A stretch of DNA of 64,000 nt from Vesta saturnalis (taxonomy: Eukaryota; Arthropoda; Insecta; Coleoptera; Lampyridae): NCBI GenBank assembly GCA_036346205.1, contig JARFJB010001495.1:1961001-2025000 (forward strand), read 5' to 3'. Position 1 is the first letter of the stretch, and each line of letters begins with the position of its first letter. Positions 61,129 to 64,000 of the stretch are shown piece after piece. A program made the translations under genes and the position numbers. The notes beneath the pieces are model-generated. The model did no database searches and had not been told where the DNA came from. It saw only the letters and a list, made by a program, of their open reading frames with translations.

Positions 61129-63551
61129 CAGGCTGTCCCAAATTTGAGGGCAAGCATGGGGATCTCGCTTATTATAAGAGATAGGATATAGGTTTAAATT
61201 CGGCACTTTTGCTAAATTCGATGCCGAGTAATAATCTAAAAAGAAATTTGAGCTAACTCGAATGGATTTGGTTTTATGCTCAAAAAACTAAAAATTTCGA
61301 TTTTTGTTTTTCGCGTTTGGCTACCTTATTATTAGGAATTTTCAAAATTCGATTAAACATTATTAAGGCAACTTTTTACGCACAATACTAATACGGTATT
61401 AAAAATATTATGCGACGTTTCGTTTATTCTGAACCATCATCAGGTTTATTTTTTCTTATCGGGGTTAAGACATATTTTTATGGCGTTGGATGGAGAATGT
61501 TATGCTGATTTTAGCAATATATAACACTTCATGGTTTGATCGACTGCGAACTAAAATACTCTTAAATTAAAAACTAAAAAATTTACATTATCACGATACC
61601 CATGAATCAAACAAAACTCAGGGGTTGGCTTTTGTCATGTCATTTTCTAATTGTAAAAAGGGTAATAACTGCAAGATCCTTCGTGTTAGTGCTTTAAAAT
61701 TTGCAAGTTTCTTTAGAATGTTTTCAAATTCAGAAAAACGAGACATGATAAGGATATTTTATAGCTGCAATAGAAATAGTGTCAGAGCAGAACAAAGATA
61801 TTTAGAGGAATATCCGGAGAGGCAGCAACCTAACTAGAGATATTTTTTAAAATTAGACCAAAATTTGCGAGAATTTGGATGTTTTCAGAAACCTCGAAAT
61901 GCATATGGTAGCAGACTAGACAGAGCCGAAGAAGAAATATTACATCAGGTACTATTTGTTAGTATTATACTAATTATAAGAATTTCCACTCACTTCACTG
62001 CTAATTTCAGCAGACATTTTTTTTTGGAGAGTTATGATTTATGTTATCCATCTTAGGTTCAAGAAAATCCTTCAACATCTACCAGAGAAATAGAGCAAAC
62101 TATTGAAGTGCCAAAACGACAGTTTGGCGAGTGTTAAAGCAACACCGTTATAAACCATTTAAGTTACACGTAAGTCAAACTCTTCGGCCTGAGGACGATA
62201 TGAGACGGTTGGATTTTTGTAACCAACTTAATACCAAAATGCTGAAAAATTGCAACTTTCTCAATCAAATAATTTGGACGGATGAGTGCAATTTTTCCAC
62301 TAATGGAATGTTTAATCGTAATAACGAGCACTACTGGTCCGTTGAAAATCCACGAATTAACAGGCAAATGCGAGGACAAGGCCACCGGTCCTTTAATGTG
62401 TGGGTTGGAATCTGGAAGGATAGGCTCCTTGGGCCAATTATTTACGAAGGTATCCTAACGTCTCAACGCTACCTCGCATTTCTAACACACGAAATATCAG
62501 ACCTTTTGGATGATGTTCCGCTAAACGAAAGATGGACTCTCTGGTGGCAAATGGACGGAGCTCCTCCTCATAATGCTGCGATAATAAGTGAATATCTTAA
62601 CGACGAATTTCCTGATAAATGGATGGGAAATAGGGGACCACTTAGGTGGCCAGCAAGAAGTCCAGATTTAACCCCTTTAGATTACTTCCTCTGGGGCTAT
62701 TTAAAAAATATGATTTATAAGACGCCACCGCAAAATATAGAAGAACTCCAGAATAGAGTTGTTAATGGACTTCGTCAAATTCCCAGGCGAACCATTCAAA
62801 GAAGCGTAAACAATTGTAGAAGAAGAATTCGTTACTGTATTCAAGAAGGAGGAAACTTGTTCGAACATTTATTATAATAATTTTTGTTTGTTTGTCTGTG
62901 TAATTATTTTGTTGTTACCTATCGATAAATTTGCGTTGTCGCTATTATGACATAGACATACTTGTTTGAGTTGTTTGTTAATGTTTTTTTTTAAATTGTT
63001 TAAATGTTTTATATTTTTTTGGATGTTCTAACGAGTTTAACAAATGAAATAAGTAGAACTACTGTAATTATTCCTTGCTGGATCCAAGAAGGCGGAATCT
63101 TGTTCTTCGTATTTTTCTCATTATTTTAGTTCGCAGTCGATCAAACCATAAAGTGTTATATATTGCTAAAATCAGCATAACATTCTCCATCCAACGACAT
63201 AAAAATATATCTTAACCCCCATAAGAAAAAATAAACCTGATGATGGTTCAGAATAAACGAAATGTCACATAATATTTTTAATACCGTATTAGTATTGTGC
63301 GTAAAAAGGTGCCTTAATAATGTTTAATCGAATTTTGAAAATTCCTAATAATAAGGTGGCCAAACGCGAAAAACGAAAATCGAAATTTTTAGTTTTTTGA
63401 GCATAAAACCAAATCCATTCGAGTTAGCCCAAATTCCTTTTCAGATTATTACTCGGCATCGAATTTAGCAAAAGTGCCGAATTTAAACCTATATCCTATC
63501 TCTTATAATAAGCGAGATCCCCATGCTTGCCCTCGAATTTGGGACAGCCTG
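61129..63551 (+). mobile_element. Long-TIR DD41D mariner-type element Y, inserted in the right TIR of X
   Basis: Ends TA|CAGGCTGTCCCAAATTTGAG (61127-61129) and the same on the complement (63551-63553). Inverted repeats of about 430 bp (61129 to about 61555; about 63125 to 63551) are very similar, for example across TGTTATGCTGATTTTAGCA and ACACTT-ATGGTTTGATCG. The undisturbed left arm of X shows the empty site (GGTCAGATGTACAGTTTCG, about 58932-58950) with a single TA, proving the insertion and the 2-bp duplication. Confidence 0.95.
61718..62877 (+). pseudogene. DD41D-type transposase of element Y, nearly intact, with an intron
   Basis: Starts MFSNSEKRDMIRIF at 61718. One TAG after PERQQPN (61835), then LREFGCFQKPRNAY and RAEEEILHQ (to 61948). 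A GT..AG segment of 108 bp (61949-62056) that related copies lack joins to VQENPSTSTREIEQ. A frameshift near 62119 leads into TVWRVLKQHRYKPF and an uninterrupted frame to the stop at 62877. First Asp IIWTDECNFSTNG (about 62280), second WWQMDGAPPHNAA (about 62555), third WPARSPDLTPLDYFLWG (about 62660), 41 residues apart. Ends NLFEHLL. Only two lesions were seen, so it is a young copy. Confidence 0.88.
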
Positions 63552-64000
63552 TACATCTGACCAACATGTTAGAGAAGTACAAAAAGTTTGTAAACAAAAT
63601 GACCTATTAGTACAAAAAAAAAATTAAAGTCATAGCTACAGGGGGTAAGAAAATAAATTTTGTGGACACCATGGAGATTTTAGTCATTGTCTACATATCG
63701 AAAAAAGTTCCCATTTACGTCAAATTATGCCAATTTATGTTACAACTCTGTTTCCCAAATTTAGTTAAAATCGGTTGAAGCGTTTAGAAATGATTTCGAA
63801 ACAACGAATTTATTTTAAAAACTTTGATGCTCTCTAGCGGCAAAACGAAGCAACTTTGGATATCGGTATGTTTATCCGGATCGCCTTATTTTTGACCATG
63901 GAATCTCTGGTTAAACGTTGTACACGTCATTTTCCGGACACCCTGTATATATTTTTTCTCATAAACAACCATACCATCTGACGTCACGACCGTTTCAATG

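Larger units (their letters stand above)
58555..63945 (-). mobile_element. Long-TIR DD41D mariner-type element X, host of element Y
   Basis: Ends TA|CAGGGTGTGAGGAAATGG (58553-58555) and, on the complement, TA|CAGGGTGTCCGGAAAATG (63945-63947). Arms of about 750 bp: left 58555 to about 59293 (plus 59565-59590), right about 60725-61128 continued at 63554-63945, split by element Y. The left arm has an extra 271-bp segment (59294-59564) flanked by ATGTTTT repeats. Without Y the element is about 2.97 kb. Confidence 0.9.

Overview
This is a eukaryotic, AT-rich, intron-like window, almost certainly from an insect. The reasons are: one spliced exon of a conserved animal gene (an ASPP/TP53BP2-type coiled-coil exon, 35286-35467, + strand); no bacterial-style operons; long AT, CA and CATA microsatellites; and a very dense, nested load of transposons of kinds common in arthropod genomes (Jockey-like LINEs, Penelope-like elements, hAT, PIF/Harbinger and IS630-Tc1-mariner elements). 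The order of insect cannot be fixed from the sequence. Nearly every long reading frame is transposon-derived, and most are broken.

Layout. 1-970: endonuclease of a LINE, minus strand. 2.2-2.7 kb: N-terminus of a hAT transposase. 4.7-6.8 kb: a Jockey-like LINE whose 5' end runs into a compound CA/TA microsatellite (6.8-7.4 kb). 7.7-13.8 kb: a giant inverted repeat (arms of about 1.3 and 1.9 kb) around fragments of a Penelope-like element and a LINE reverse transcriptase. 13.8-16.9 kb: a delimited hAT element with an 8-bp target duplication and a LINE inside it. 17-21.3 kb: no recognisable gene. 21.3-26.5 kb: a second hAT gene split by a long-TIR mariner-type element. 27.7-30.1 kb: microsatellite plus another such element. 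30.2-30.8 kb: tRNA-like sequence and a Penelope GIY-YIG fragment. 32.1-32.6 kb: GT/GC-rich repeat. 35.3 kb: the host exon. 36.3-42.7 kb: two more mariner-type elements, one holding a LINE and another nested element. 44.6-50.3 kb: a fossil transposase, an intron-containing DDE gene, a Harbinger transposase and a third long hAT gene. 54-56.5 kb: the best-preserved mariner-type element, lying between two TA microsatellites. 57.2-58.2 kb: a foldback MITE. 58.6-63.9 kb: two full-length mariner-type elements, one inside the terminal repeat of the other.

The unifying theme is a set of elements that insert at TA, start with CAGGGT or a close variant, carry very long inverted repeats (about 430-900 bp) and encode transposases whose second and third catalytic aspartates are separated by 41 residues. 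I relate these to the DD41D group of the IS630-Tc1-mariner superfamily. Several share a roughly 185-bp sub-unit in each arm that is itself bounded by TA-CAGGGT-like ends, which suggests that the long arms were built by stacking shorter elements. This composite-TIR structure is the most interesting signal in the window. All motif readings and repeat alignments were made by eye; boundaries marked approximate should be treated as such.
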